Below are positions 19,001 through 26,818 of a stretch of 64,000 nucleotides of DNA, one piece after another. The translations under genes and the position numbers were made by a program. This DNA comes from Pseudoflavonifractor phocaeensis (GTDB taxonomy: Bacteria; Bacillota; Clostridia; Oscillospirales; Oscillospiraceae). Location: NCBI RefSeq assembly GCF_021531375.1, contig NZ_JADYTU010000008.1:1-64000 (forward strand), written 5' to 3'. Every line of letters begins with the position of its first letter. The stretch's first letter is position 1. Under the pieces are notes generated by a model. That model was not told where the DNA came from. It did no database searches and worked only from the letters and a program-made list of their open reading frames with translations.

Positions 19001-22000
19001 AGGAGCCCGGCCCTCCCAGCTCAGCTCAACCCGGCGCAGTTCCCCATTCTCCCGCCGGGGGACAGACAGCTCGGTCCGGGCGGACAGCTCTCCCCGCTTC
19101 AGCGTCCAGGCGGCACCGGAGGCGTAAAACTCCCAGCGGTACTCCCCCTCCTGGTACAGGGGCGCCGGGGTCAGACCCACAAGGCCCTCCGCCCCCTGAA
19201 AGAAGAAGGATACCCCCGCCGGTCCATAGTACTCCCCCGGCCGTGCCAGGGTGATCCGGTCCTCCCCCAGCCGGGAGTCGGTGAGGCCATTGTCCCGGAC
19301 CAGGACGGACCAGCTTCCGTTGGACACCAGATGGCACCGGGACTCCAGACGGCCCCAGCGCTCCCCCGCCCGCTCCAGACCGGGGCCGGCGGCCGGCTTG
19401 GGCTTTTCCGGGATGTCCCGCTCCCCCTGGCGCATGACCGGCGCGCCCACGGGCACCCGCTCCTGGAGCAGCTCCCGGTAGGCGGCCATGTCCCGGTCCC
19501 TCATGAAGCGGCGCTGCATGATGTTGTCCCGGAGGACGTTGTCCACCGCCACAAGGCTCATGCCCAGGTGGTGGGCCATATAGGAGCGGACCACCTCGTA
19601 GGTTTCTCCGGCGGGCAGGCGGGAGGGGGTGTAGTCCACCGCCTCGTACAGGCCGCAGCGGCCCTCCAGCCCCATGTCCCGCAGACGGCGCAGATTCCGC
19701 AGGGCACTGCGGGGGGCCAGCAGCAGGGCCAGGAAGGAGGAGTAGGGGGAGACCACCAGCTCGGAGTCCAGCCCCCGCTTCAGCCCCAGGGCCTGAACTC
19801 CGTGGGCCTTGTACTGGTAATTCATGGCCGGGTCGAAGGCGTAAAACCCCGACTCGGAGATGCCCCAGGGGGTCCCGGTCCGGCTTCCCCGCCGCTTCTG
19901 GGCATAGACGCAGAAGGCCAGGGTCTCATAGAGGAAGGAGTTGGGCTCGCAGGGCAGCAGCAGGTTGGGCATGAAGTATTCAAACATGGTGCCGGTCCAG
20001 GAGGCCATGCCGCTGTAGTCGTTGTCCCCCAGCAGCATCCGGCCCAGCCGCCGCCAGTGCCGGGGCTCCACCTCGCCCCGGGCCACGGCGATATAGCTGG
20101 TCTGCCGGGCCTCGCTGGCCATCAGGTCGTAGTACCCGTCAGTGAGCTTGTCCCGCTCCGCCTCATAGCCGATGGAAAATAGTTTCCGCTCCCGGTCATA
20201 GAGAGGGGCGCAGTCCATGGCCTCAGCCAGCTCCCCCGCCCGGCGGGCCAACTCCCCTTCTTCCCACTCGTACAGGCCCTCCCGCAGGGCGATGAGGCAG
20301 CCCCGCAGGTTGCCGCTGTCCACCGTGGACACATACCGGGGGTGAAGGGGACGCAGGGAGCCGGTGTCGTACCAGTTGTACAGGTGCCCCCTCCACTTGT
20401 CCAGCCCCTCCACCGTGTCCAGAATATGGGCGATCAGCTCCACCGCCCGTTTTCGGGGCAGCAGGTCCAGATCCGCCGCCGCCATGGCGGACAGCAGGGC
20501 CAGGCCGATGTTGGTGGGGGAGGTCCGCCGGGCCAGCAGGGGGCCGGGCTGCTCCTGCCAGTTATCCGGCGGCAGCCAGTGGTCCTCTGGCCGGAGGAAG
20601 TCGGCAAAATACCGCCAGATCAGGGTGGCCTCGTGGAGGAGGAAGGCCCGGTCGGCGGGGGACAGCTTCGTCCGCCCGGCGGCGGGCTGGCTCATCGCCC
20701 AGGCCAGGGCGGGAGCCAGCATCCACAGGAAGCCCACCGCCATCCCCAGGCGCAGCCGGGCAAAGATCAGGGTGAACAGCCCCACCGCCACGGAGAACCA
20801 CAGGGCTTTGAAGCAGGACCACAGGCCGTCCTTCCCCTTTTCCGTCTGGGCCGCTGTCACCCAGGCCAGCAGGTCCCGGTGGGAGACTCCCATACGCCAC
20901 AGGGCGGTGCAGGCGGCGGTGGCGGAGATATAGGCGTGGTAGGGCAGGAACAGCAGCTGGAGGGCGGTCTGGAGCACCGCCCCCGCCAGTCCGGCGATGA
21001 CGGTGGAGTGGTAGCGCCGGTGTCTGCCGCTTCGCCGCCGGGCGGCCAGCTCGGCCCCGGACAGCAGCAGATTGGAGGCGGCGGCCACCACGGCGATGCC
21101 CCCCGCCCAGGCAAAGGCCGCGTCCCACCGGCAGATACCCAGCACCAGGGCGGTCAGGGTGAACACTGGAGACAGGGACCGGCGCAGGTTGTCAAAGATC
21201 TTCCACCGGGCCAGCGGGGTCAGGGGGTTGTCCTCCTTCCCGCCCCGGCCGTCGGGCACCCGGCGCGGCAGCCAGGGCAGCAGCTGCCAGTCCCCCCGGA
21301 CCCAGCGGTGGAGGCGGGCAAAGTAGCTGTACACCTTCCAGGGGCAGCCGTCGGTAAGCTCCACCTCCCCCAGCAGGCCCGCCCGCAGATAGCTGCCCTC
21401 CAGCAGGTCATGGGACAAAACGGCGTTGTCGGGGAAGCGGCGGTCCAGGCAGGTATAAAAGGCGTCCACCTGGAAGATGCCTTTTCCGGTGTAGGTCCCC
21501 TGGTCAAAGAGGTCGTGGTACACGTCGCTGGCGGTGGAGCCGTAGGGGTCCACACCTCCCAGGCCGCCAAAGACCCGGGAGAAGAAGGAACGGTTGGCCG
21601 CCTCCAGATCCACCGCCACCCGGGGCTGGAACAGCCCGTGGCCCGACGTCACGATCCGCCGCTTTCGGTCCACCACCGGCTGGTTCAGCGGATGGAGCAT
21701 GGCTCCCACCAGTTCCCGAGCGGTGCCCACGTTCAGGCTGGTATCCGAGTCCAGGGTAATGACAAACCGGGTGCCCTTCAGCGCCTCCCGGTCCCCCGCC
21801 TCCACCTCCAGACCGGTGGGCCGGTCCTTCAGCAGGCGGACCAGCTGGAGCAAGGCCCCGCGCTTCCGCTCCCAGCCCATATACCGCTCGTCCCGGGGGC
21901 TGAACTGAGGCCGGCGGAAGAAGAGATAGAAGCCCCCGCCGTATGTCTCGTTCAGCGCCTCCACCGCCCGTTTGGCGCTGTCTTTCCAGACGCATCCCTC

Positions 22001-23206
22001 CTCCCCCATGGGGGTCCCGCTGTCGGGCAGATCGGCCAGGATGCCAAAGCGCAGCTCCTCCCCCGCGTCCCGGTTGGCAAGGCGGTACCGTTCCAGGAGT
22101 GTGGCCAGCTTGGGACCGCTGTCCTCCCCGGTGAGCAGGGCCACCACGACACAAAGAGTCCGGCCTTCGGTTGGGATTCCCTCCCGCAGCTCCATCCGGG
22201 GCACCGGACGGGGAGGCACCAGCCGGACCAGAGCGAAATCCAGGGTATTTTTCACGATGTCGGACAGGGGGAACAGCAGAAGCACGGCGATGGCAAAGGA
22301 GCCCGCCCAGATCCCAAGCGCCAGGGCCGCCAGCAGGGACAGGCCGCACACCGCCCAGATATAGCCCGCCCCGGAAGGCAGGTACTCTCTCCGTCCCAGG
22401 GGCTGGCGGTAGAGATACCAGCCGATGTGGCGCCGGGCGCCTTCCCCCTTCCGGGCCAGATCCAGGGCGCGGCGGGCCGCCTGGCTCTCCTCCATACGGT
22501 ACCGTCTGGCCAGACGGCATACCCGCTGGCGGTAGCGGCGGCGGCTGTCCTCGTCCATGTGGGGGTAGTGGCCCGAGGGGTCCTGGCGCAGGATGGCCTC
22601 CACCCGGCTGGCATTCTCCAGCACCGGCCCCCAGTTGGCGGAGGACAGGGCCCGCAAGGCGGAAAACAGCGTCTCAAAATCCCGCGCGTCCCCCTTTCCC
22701 GCCGTTAAAGCCTCAACATTGCCGCACAGGTCAGCCAGACGCTGGACCAGTACGCCGGCCAGGGCGGGGACCATCAGTGACAATTCCCGCTCGGTCAAGG
22801 GCCGCTCCCCCTGGAACGCGTCCAGATACCGGGCTACCCGCCCGCTGTCCAGGTCGGGGGCTGCCCACAGCAGTCCCTGGGCGCAGCGCCAGAGCAGACT
22901 GCCGCCCCCCTTCGCCCCACGGAGGGGACGGCCCCGGCGAAAGGCCAGCACGGCCTCCCGCCCCTCCCGCACAGCCAGATAGCGGTTGTCCAGCAGCCAT
23001 TCCACCGCCGGGGGCAGCGTGGTCCGGCCGGCGCTCCATTGGATCAGCCGGCGGCAGCACGCCTCCGTCTGTATCAGGGAGGCGCGGATGGTGCGCTCCA
23101 GCTCTCTGACGGAGACAGCGCCCCACGGTTTCAGTTCCCGGGCCGCGTTCATTGCATGGTTTCTCAAATGTGCGTCGTCCATTGGGACGTTTAGTGTGTT
23201 GGACAT
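16034..23206 (-). CDS. Cyclic beta-1,2-glucan synthase-like protein (NdvB/Cgs family, GT84-GH94)
   Basis: This 2390-residue membrane protein has the layout of cyclic beta-1,2-glucan synthases. Hydrophobic segments lie near residues 290-330. A GT84 glycosyltransferase core follows with LDSDT (Asp486, Asp488) and later HDLLEGSYLRAGLLGEVEL and RWVRGDWQLLPWL. More membrane segments lie around 680-830. A glucoamylase-like domain starts near 895 (TSPTNIGLALLS, VSTVDSGNLRGCL). A C-terminal GH94 phosphorylase-like domain has GGDWNDGMN at about 2081-2089 with the proposed acid Asp in DWND. Family proteins from Brucella and Rhizobium are near 2800 residues, so this one is shorter (recalled lengths). 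Product and location are inferred: a cell-envelope or secreted beta-1,2-glucan. GGGAGG precedes ATG 23206; a MITE-like repeat begins 22 bases upstream. Confidence 0.88.
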   Translation of the reverse strand: MSNTLNVPMDDAHLRNHAMNAARELKPWGAVSVRELERTIRASLIQTEACCRRLIQWSAGRTTLPPAVEWLLDNRYLAVREGREAVLAFRRGRPLRGAKGGGSLLWRCAQGLLWAAPDLDSGRVARYLDAFQGERPLTERELSLMVPALAGVLVQRLADLCGNVEALTAGKGDARDFETLFSALRALSSANWGPVLENASRVEAILRQDPSGHYPHMDEDSRRRYRQRVCRLARRYRMEESQAARRALDLARKGEGARRHIGWYLYRQPLGRREYLPSGAGYIWAVCGLSLLAALALGIWAGSFAIAVLLLFPLSDIVKNTLDFALVRLVPPRPVPRMELREGIPTEGRTLCVVVALLTGEDSGPKLATLLERYRLANRDAGEELRFGILADLPDSGTPMGEEGCVWKDSAKRAVEALNETYGGGFYLFFRRPQFSPRDERYMGWERKRGALLQLVRLLKDRPTGLEVEAGDREALKGTRFVITLDSDTSLNVGTARELVGAMLHPLNQPVVDRKRRIVTSGHGLFQPRVAVDLEAANRSFFSRVFGGLGGVDPYGSTASDVYHDLFDQGTYTGKGIFQVDAFYTCLDRRFPDNAVLSHDLLEGSYLRAGLLGEVELTDGCPWKVYSYFARLHRWVRGDWQLLPWLPRRVPDGRGGKEDNPLTPLARWKIFDNLRRSLSPVFTLTALVLGICRWDAAFAWAGGIAVVAAASNLLLSGAELAARRRSGRHRRYHSTVIAGLAGAVLQTALQLLFLPYHAYISATAACTALWRMGVSHRDLLAWVTAAQTEKGKDGLWSCFKALWFSVAVGLFTLIFARLRLGMAVGFLWMLAPALAWAMSQPAAGRTKLSPADRAFLLHEATLIWRYFADFLRPEDHWLPPDNWQEQPGPLLARRTSPTNIGLALLSAMAAADLDLLPRKRAVELIAHILDTVEGLDKWRGHLYNWYDTGSLRPLHPRYVSTVDSGNLRGCLIALREGLYEWEEGELARRAGELAEAMDCAPLYDRERKLFSIGYEAERDKLTDGYYDLMASEARQTSYIAVARGEVEPRHWRRLGRMLLGDNDYSGMASWTGTMFEYFMPNLLLPCEPNSFLYETLAFCVYAQKRRGSRTGTPWGISESGFYAFDPAMNYQYKAHGVQALGLKRGLDSELVVSPYSSFLALLLAPRSALRNLRRLRDMGLEGRCGLYEAVDYTPSRLPAGETYEVVRSYMAHHLGMSLVAVDNVLRDNIMQRRFMRDRDMAAYRELLQERVPVGAPVMRQGERDIPEKPKPAAGPGLERAGERWGRLESRCHLVSNGSWSVLVRDNGLTDSRLGEDRITLARPGEYYGPAGVSFFFQGAEGLVGLTPAPLYQEGEYRWEFYASGAAWTLKRGELSARTELSVPRRENGELRRVELSWEGRAPLEGELLVYLEPVLCPLADFEAHPAFSRLFLEGQATGEGAVFHRRSRSGGREPVLALAWEGEEASLALDRSAALGRGGLRALPSRRQGELGRGIGADPCLMVRFPVALQPGERADFAMALAVGDSPAAALEGARRVLRGEEPGSLAPLVRRLALSERQALEGFRLLDKLAAVEEARERPPQSALWPFGISGDLPIAAGAVAGREEGEQALLWCRWHQMLTRSGYPFDLVLLVEEGGDYRRPLRTAILEGLKELGAESALGAKGGVHLVASEGTPAVLAWAKAVLPLPREETGSAGKEETAPPPPVKLSSGPAPWTAAEGAFTIRTGDRLPPVGWSQILCNPEFGWLTDETGAGFLWTGGNARESRLTPWPNDPLAVGGPERIVLELEGEEISVFADGDGFPCTVTYGPGFARWEKELKGASLTTRGFVPAAENCRILTFELTGTSGVLKVCPAGREPLTHPLSRDLPMTLVTTPGKRGPEYRFSARRYVQTCRETLDWWKGRVSALTVATPDPALDRYLGGWCLYQVIACRLMARTSQYQNGGAYGFRDQLQDVAALVYTSPDRVREQLLLAASRQFEEGDVQHWWHPPKGAGVRTRISDDLLWLPWVLCRYCTVTGDWGVLEEPVPYLTSPPLAAEEMERYEVPKVSEKTDTLYRHALAAIRRVLERGPGVHGLTLMGGGDWNDGMNRVGAGGRGESVWLTWFLVVVLQDFAPLCRRMGEEKTEEELLDRAEEYLSAAHRSWDGAWYRRGYYDDGNPLGSAQSRRCQIDSIAQSFAALPRGTDRARADQGVSAALERLFDRERQVVRLFDPAFDGGEDRDPGYIKGYPAGVRENGGQYTHAAVWLALACFRLDRPGDGWEILKALLPEHHPTEHYRGEPYVIAADVSHAPGREGRAGWSWYTGAAGWYWQAAVRELLGLEVREGVLRVEPRLPPDWPGYSARWTLPGGLLRIEVKRTGSPSVLLDGVPTPQGVALPEITGEHRLEVTV

Positions 23207-23227
23207 GGAATACCTCCCGGAAACGAA

Positions 23228-23494
23228 TAAATTTTAGTTTATCGTTTCATGTAGGGTGAGGGCTTGGTAGGGCGGGGGCTTATTCCTCCCCCTTTTGGCC
23301 TTCGGCCATTTCCCCCCGACGGGGGAATCGTCCCCCGCCGTCTGACGGCTGCCATTTTGACGGCGGCCCCAAAGGGCCGCCCTACGGGCGGGGCGTCCAG
23401 AGGCCGCCCCCTACGAAGCCATATTGTAAACCGTGCGTAGGGGGCGGCGTCCCCGACGCCCCATAATACATCCATAAACTAAAACTAAAATTTA
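23228..23494 (+). repeat. MITE-like repeat, copy 2 (267 bp)
   Basis: Begins with TAAATTTTAGTTTAT (23228-23242) and ends with the inverse ATAAACTAAAATTTA carrying a duplicated ACTAAA (23474-23494). The interior is GC-rich with nested short hairpins (GGCCGCC/GGCGGCC types) and no open reading frame of its own. It is about 70 bases longer in the middle than copy 3. It fills most of the 456-base gap between the giant glucan synthase gene and ylxM and would be in the 5' leader of the former if its promoter lies beyond 23494. Confidence 0.9.
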
Positions 23495-23578
23495 TCCTTC
23501 GTTCATTTCGGTTCAGTTTTCCCCTGTCTCTGGGTGAATATACCAAAGGTGGGGTCATTGGTTGACAAGGAATTTGGC

Positions 23579-23607
23579 TTGACAAACAGAACGAAATGTG
23601 CTATGAT
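23579..23607 (+). promoter_or_regulatory. Sigma-70/SigA promoter of the ylxM-ffh operon
   Basis: Consensus TTGACA (23579-23584), 17-base spacer, TATGAT (23602-23607), 56 bases before the ylxM ATG. Confidence 0.9.
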
Positions 23608-23662
23608 TCCGTTTGTAAAGTTAATCAGCTTTACATTTTTGAGTTTAAGGAGGTCGGGAGCT

Positions 23663-24028
23663 ATGAAAAACCAGGCGTACCGCATGGCCATGCTGTTCGA
23701 TTTTTACGGCGATGTGCTGACGGACCGGCAAAAGGAGTTCTACGACCTCTACTACAATGAGGACCTGTCCCTGGGGGAGATCGCGGAGAATTACAACATC
23801 ACCCGCCAGGGGGTCCGGGACGTCATCGTCCGGGCCGAGGCCATCCTCACCGATCTGGAGGACAAGACCGGGCTCATCAAGCGGTTCCACACCATGACGG
23901 AGCAGCTCCGGCAGGTGCGGGACGACGCCCAGCAGTTGGCCGATCTGGCCGCCCGGCGTGACGACGAGGAGATGGAGGGCCTCTCCCTCCGCATCCGGGA
24001 CACCGCCGACGTCCTTTTGAAGGAGTAA
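23663..24028 (+). CDS. ylxM: YlxM-family DNA-binding protein, SRP-associated
   Basis: A 121-residue helix-turn-helix protein. MAMLFDFYGDVLTDRQKEFYDLYYNEDLSLGEIAENYNITRQGVRDVIVRAE is the sigma-70 region-4-like HTH typical of YlxM. In Gram-positive bacteria YlxM sits before ffh and associates with the SRP. AAGGAGG lies 8 bases before ATG 23663; the upstream in-frame ATG (23534) is before the promoter and is rejected. The stop is 3 bases before ffh. Confidence 0.92.
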   Translation: MKNQAYRMAMLFDFYGDVLTDRQKEFYDLYYNEDLSLGEIAENYNITRQGVRDVIVRAEAILTDLEDKTGLIKRFHTMTEQLRQVRDDAQQLADLAARRDDEEMEGLSLRIRDTADVLLKE

Positions 24029-24031
24029 CCC

Positions 24032-25417
24032 ATGGCATTTGAAGGACTTTCCGAAAAGCTGTCCGCGGCCTTTAAAAAGCTGCGGGGCAAGGGCCGGCTG
24101 TCCGAGGCCGACGTCAAGGAGGCCATGCGTGAGATCCGTCTGGCTCTGCTGGAGGCCGACGTCAGCTACAAGGTGGTCAAACAGTTCATCGCCCAGGTCA
24201 CCGAAAAGGCGGTAGGGGCCGATGTACTGGAAGCCCTCTCCCCCGCCCAGATGATCATCAAGATCGTCAACCAGGAGTTAACCGAGCTGATGGGCGGCAC
24301 CAGCGCCAAGCTGACCATTGCCTCCAAGCCCCCCACGGTGATCATGATGGTGGGTCTTCAGGGCGCCGGCAAGACCACCAACGGAGCCAAGCTGGCCGGC
24401 CTGATGAAAAAGCAAAACAGCAAGCGGCCTCTGCTGGCCGCCTGTGATATCTACCGCCCAGCCGCCATCAAGCAGTTGGAGGTCGTGGGCGAGCAGTTAG
24501 GCATCCCCGTTTTCCAGATGGGACAGACCGATCCGGTGGACATTGCCAAGGCTGCCGTGGAGCATGCGGTCAAGCACGGCAACGACATGGTGTTCCTGGA
24601 CACCGCCGGCCGGCTCCATGTGGACGAGGAGCTGATGGACGAGCTGCGGAACATCAAAGCCGCCGTCAACCCCACCGAGATCCTGCTTGTGGTGGACGCT
24701 ATGATCGGCCAGGACGCGGTGAACGCCGCCAAGGCCTTTGACGACGCCCTGGACATCGACGGCGTGGTGCTGACCAAGCTGGACGGCGACGCCCGAGGCG
24801 GCGCGGCCCTGTCCATTAAGGCTGTCACCGGGAAGCCCATCAAGTTTGTGGGCATGGGCGAGAAGTTGGACCAGATCGAGGTGTTCCACCCCGACCGGAT
24901 GGCAAGCCGCATTCTGGGCATGGGCGACATGCTCTCCCTCATTGAGAAGGCGGAGCAGAGCTTTGACCAGCAAAAGGCCCTGGAGCTTCAGGAGAAGCTG
25001 CGGAAAAACAAATTCACGCTCACTGATTTCTACGACCAGATGACCCAGCTGAAGAACATGGGCTCTCTGACAGAGATCGCCGGGATGCTCCCCGGCGTCA
25101 AGGCCTCCGATCTGGAGGGGGCCACCATGGACGAGAAGCTTCTTCAGCAGATGGAGGCCATCATCCTGTCCATGACTCCCTACGAACGTGAGAACCCCAA
25201 CGTCCTCAATTCCAGCCGGAAAAAGCGCATCGCCGCCGGCTCGGGCACCCAGGTGGTGGACGTGAACCGTCTGCTGAAGCAGTTTGAGATGCTCCAGGCC
25301 ATGACAAAGCAGTTCTCCGGCGGCAAGCTGCCCAAAAATCTGCGGAAGATGATGGGCAAAAAAGGCGGCCGGGGAGGTTTCCCCGGAATGGGCGGAATGC
25401 CTGGGATGCCCTTTTGA
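24032..25417 (+). CDS. ffh: Signal recognition particle GTPase Ffh
   Basis: Ffh binds signal peptides of nascent membrane and secreted proteins and delivers ribosomes to FtsY. The 461-residue protein has the N-domain helical bundle (1-90), the G domain with GLQGAGKTT near 107-115, DTAGRLHVDEEL and TKLDGDARGG, and the methionine-rich M domain (about 320-440) with the SRP-RNA-binding SGTQVVDVNRLLKQFEMLQ. A Gly/Met-rich tail (FPGMGGMPGMPF) ends it. No SRP RNA gene is seen nearby. Confidence 0.98.
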   Translation: MAFEGLSEKLSAAFKKLRGKGRLSEADVKEAMREIRLALLEADVSYKVVKQFIAQVTEKAVGADVLEALSPAQMIIKIVNQELTELMGGTSAKLTIASKPPTVIMMVGLQGAGKTTNGAKLAGLMKKQNSKRPLLAACDIYRPAAIKQLEVVGEQLGIPVFQMGQTDPVDIAKAAVEHAVKHGNDMVFLDTAGRLHVDEELMDELRNIKAAVNPTEILLVVDAMIGQDAVNAAKAFDDALDIDGVVLTKLDGDARGGAALSIKAVTGKPIKFVGMGEKLDQIEVFHPDRMASRILGMGDMLSLIEKAEQSFDQQKALELQEKLRKNKFTLTDFYDQMTQLKNMGSLTEIAGMLPGVKASDLEGATMDEKLLQQMEAIILSMTPYERENPNVLNSSRKKRIAAGSGTQVVDVNRLLKQFEMLQAMTKQFSGGKLPKNLRKMMGKKGGRGGFPGMGGMPGMPF

Positions 25418-25483
25418 TCGTTGGTGAAGCGCCGCGGGCGCTTTCCATATAAAATTTACAAACACATTTGGAGGTGAATATAA

Positions 25484-25723
25484 ATGGTTAAAATCAGACT
25501 GCGTCGTATGGGCGCCAAGAAGGCTCCCTTCTACCGCATCGTGGTGGCTGACTCCCGTTATCCCCGCGACGGCCGTTTCATCGAGGAGATCGGCACTTAC
25601 AATCCCGTTGTCACCCCCGCCGAGCTGAAGGTGGACGTGGACCGCGCTCAGGCCTGGATCAAGACCGGCGCTCAGCCCACCGAGACCGTCCGTGACCTGC
25701 TGAAAAAGGCCGGCGCGCTGTAA
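25484..25723 (+). CDS. rpsP: 30S ribosomal protein S16
   Basis: A 79-residue bS16: [25 protein letters not shown] and the [22 protein letters not shown] region are typical. TTTGGAGGTGAATATAA precedes the start. It follows ffh by 66 bases and precedes khpA by 20 bases. Confidence 0.98.
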   Translation: MVKIRLRRMGAKKAPFYRIVVADSRYPRDGRFIEEIGTYNPVVTPAELKVDVDRAQAWIKTGAQPTETVRDLLKKAGAL

Positions 25724-25743
25724 GGCTGGAGGTTTTACACGCA

Positions 25744-25974
25744 ATGAAAGAGCTTCTGACCTACGTGGCCCAGAACCTGGTGGAGCACCCCGAACAGGTC
25801 TCCGTCAACGAGGTCGAGGGCGATGGAGAGACCGTTCTGGAGCTGCGGGTCGCCCCTGAGGACATGGGCAAGGTGATCGGCCGCCAGGGCCGCATCGCCA
25901 AGGAGATTCGTGTCCTGATCCGCTCTGTGGCTCAGCGGTCCGGAAAACGCGTCTCTGTGGAGATCGTAGACTAA
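25744..25974 (+). CDS. khpA: KH-domain RNA-binding protein KhpA (YlqC)
   Basis: A 76-residue protein that is essentially one KH domain. The GxxG loop is GRQG within DMGKVIGRQGRIAKEIRVLIRS. KhpA pairs with KhpB/EloR in Gram-positive bacteria to control RNA and cell elongation. The classical neighbour rimM follows, but only after a terminator and an inserted repeat. The stop codon lies at the base of that terminator. Confidence 0.94.
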   Translation: MKELLTYVAQNLVEHPEQVSVNEVEGDGETVLELRVAPEDMGKVIGRQGRIAKEIRVLIRSVAQRSGKRVSVEIVD

Positions 25975-26011
25975 AACAAAGGCGCAGGTAGTTTTCCTGC
26001 GCCTTTGTTTT
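25973..26011. terminator. Terminator after khpA
   Basis: AAAACAAAGGCGCAGG pairs perfectly with CCTGCGCCTTTGTTTT around a 7-base loop. It separates khpA from the repeat element and rimM. Confidence 0.92.
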
Positions 26012-26031
26012 ATCTGAATTACTTCAATCAA

Positions 26032-26237
26032 GTGTAAATTTTAGTTTATCGTTTCATGTAGGGTGAGGGCTTGGTAGGGCGGGGGCTTGCCCCCGCCGTA
26101 TTTTGGCGGCGGCCCCAAGGGGCCGCCCTACGGACGGGGCGTCCAGAGGCCGCCCCCTACGAAGCCATATTGTGAACCGTGCGTAGGGGGCGGCGTCCCC
26201 GACGCCCCATAATACATCCATAAACTAAAATTTACAC
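26032..26237 (+). repeat. MITE-like repeat, copy 3 (about 200 bp)
   Basis: Perfect 18-bp terminal inverted repeats GTGTAAATTTTAGTTTAT (26032-26049) and its inverse (26220-26237). The interior matches copy 2 but lacks about 70 bases in the middle. It lies between the khpA terminator and rimM. No open reading frame is inside. Target-site duplication is not obvious. Confidence 0.9.
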
Positions 26238-26277
26238 ATCACATCATATACAACTTACCACAACGGAGGATCATAAT

Positions 26278-26775
26278 ATGCCGGAACAATATCTGGAAGT
26301 GGGAAAGATCACCAACACCCACGGCATCATGGGCGAAGTACGGGTCCAGCCCTGGGCGGACTCTCCGGAATTTCTGTGCCAGTTCAAGACCCTGTATGTA
26401 GACCAGGCCCACTGGCCCATCAAGGTGGAGCGGGCCAGAGTTCACAAAAACATGGTCATCCTGAAGCTGGAGGGGGTCACCGACGTGCCCAGTGCCCTGT
26501 CCATGCGGAACGCCATCCTGTATATTGACCGGAAGGACGCGGCCCTGCCTGAGGGCAGCTTCTTCCTGGCCGATCTCATGGGGCTGGAAGTCCGGGACGC
26601 CCAGTCCGGCAAGGTGCTGGGCAAGATCGCCGACATCATGAACCTGCCCGCCAACAACGTCTATGTGGTCCGGGGCGGTGAGCGTGAGATCCTGGTCCCC
26701 GCCGTCCCCCAGTTTATCGCCGAGACCAATGTGGAGGGCGGCTATCTGCGGGTCAACATGATGGAGGGCCTGTAA
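26278..26775 (+). CDS. rimM: Ribosome maturation factor RimM
   Basis: RimM binds S19 and assists maturation of the 30S head. The 165-residue protein has the N-terminal barrel VGKITNTHGIMGEVRVQPWADSPEF, the linker ALPEGSFFLADLMGLEV, and the C-terminal PRC barrel with DIMNLPANNVYVV and ILVPAVPQFIAETNVEGGYLRV. ACGGAGGATCATA precedes the ATG. trmD and rplS, which commonly follow rimM, are absent here. Confidence 0.96.
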   Translation: MPEQYLEVGKITNTHGIMGEVRVQPWADSPEFLCQFKTLYVDQAHWPIKVERARVHKNMVILKLEGVTDVPSALSMRNAILYIDRKDAALPEGSFFLADLMGLEVRDAQSGKVLGKIADIMNLPANNVYVVRGGEREILVPAVPQFIAETNVEGGYLRVNMMEGL

Positions 26776-26818
26776 GCCGCCCCAGTCCCCCGAGTTTTCC
26801 GTGATCCCGGAGGTCACT

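Noticed and set aside
23228-23494. Repeats considered as a CRISPR array
   Set aside because: The inner repeats are short palindromes and not regularly spaced with unique spacers; the outside TIRs fit a MITE.
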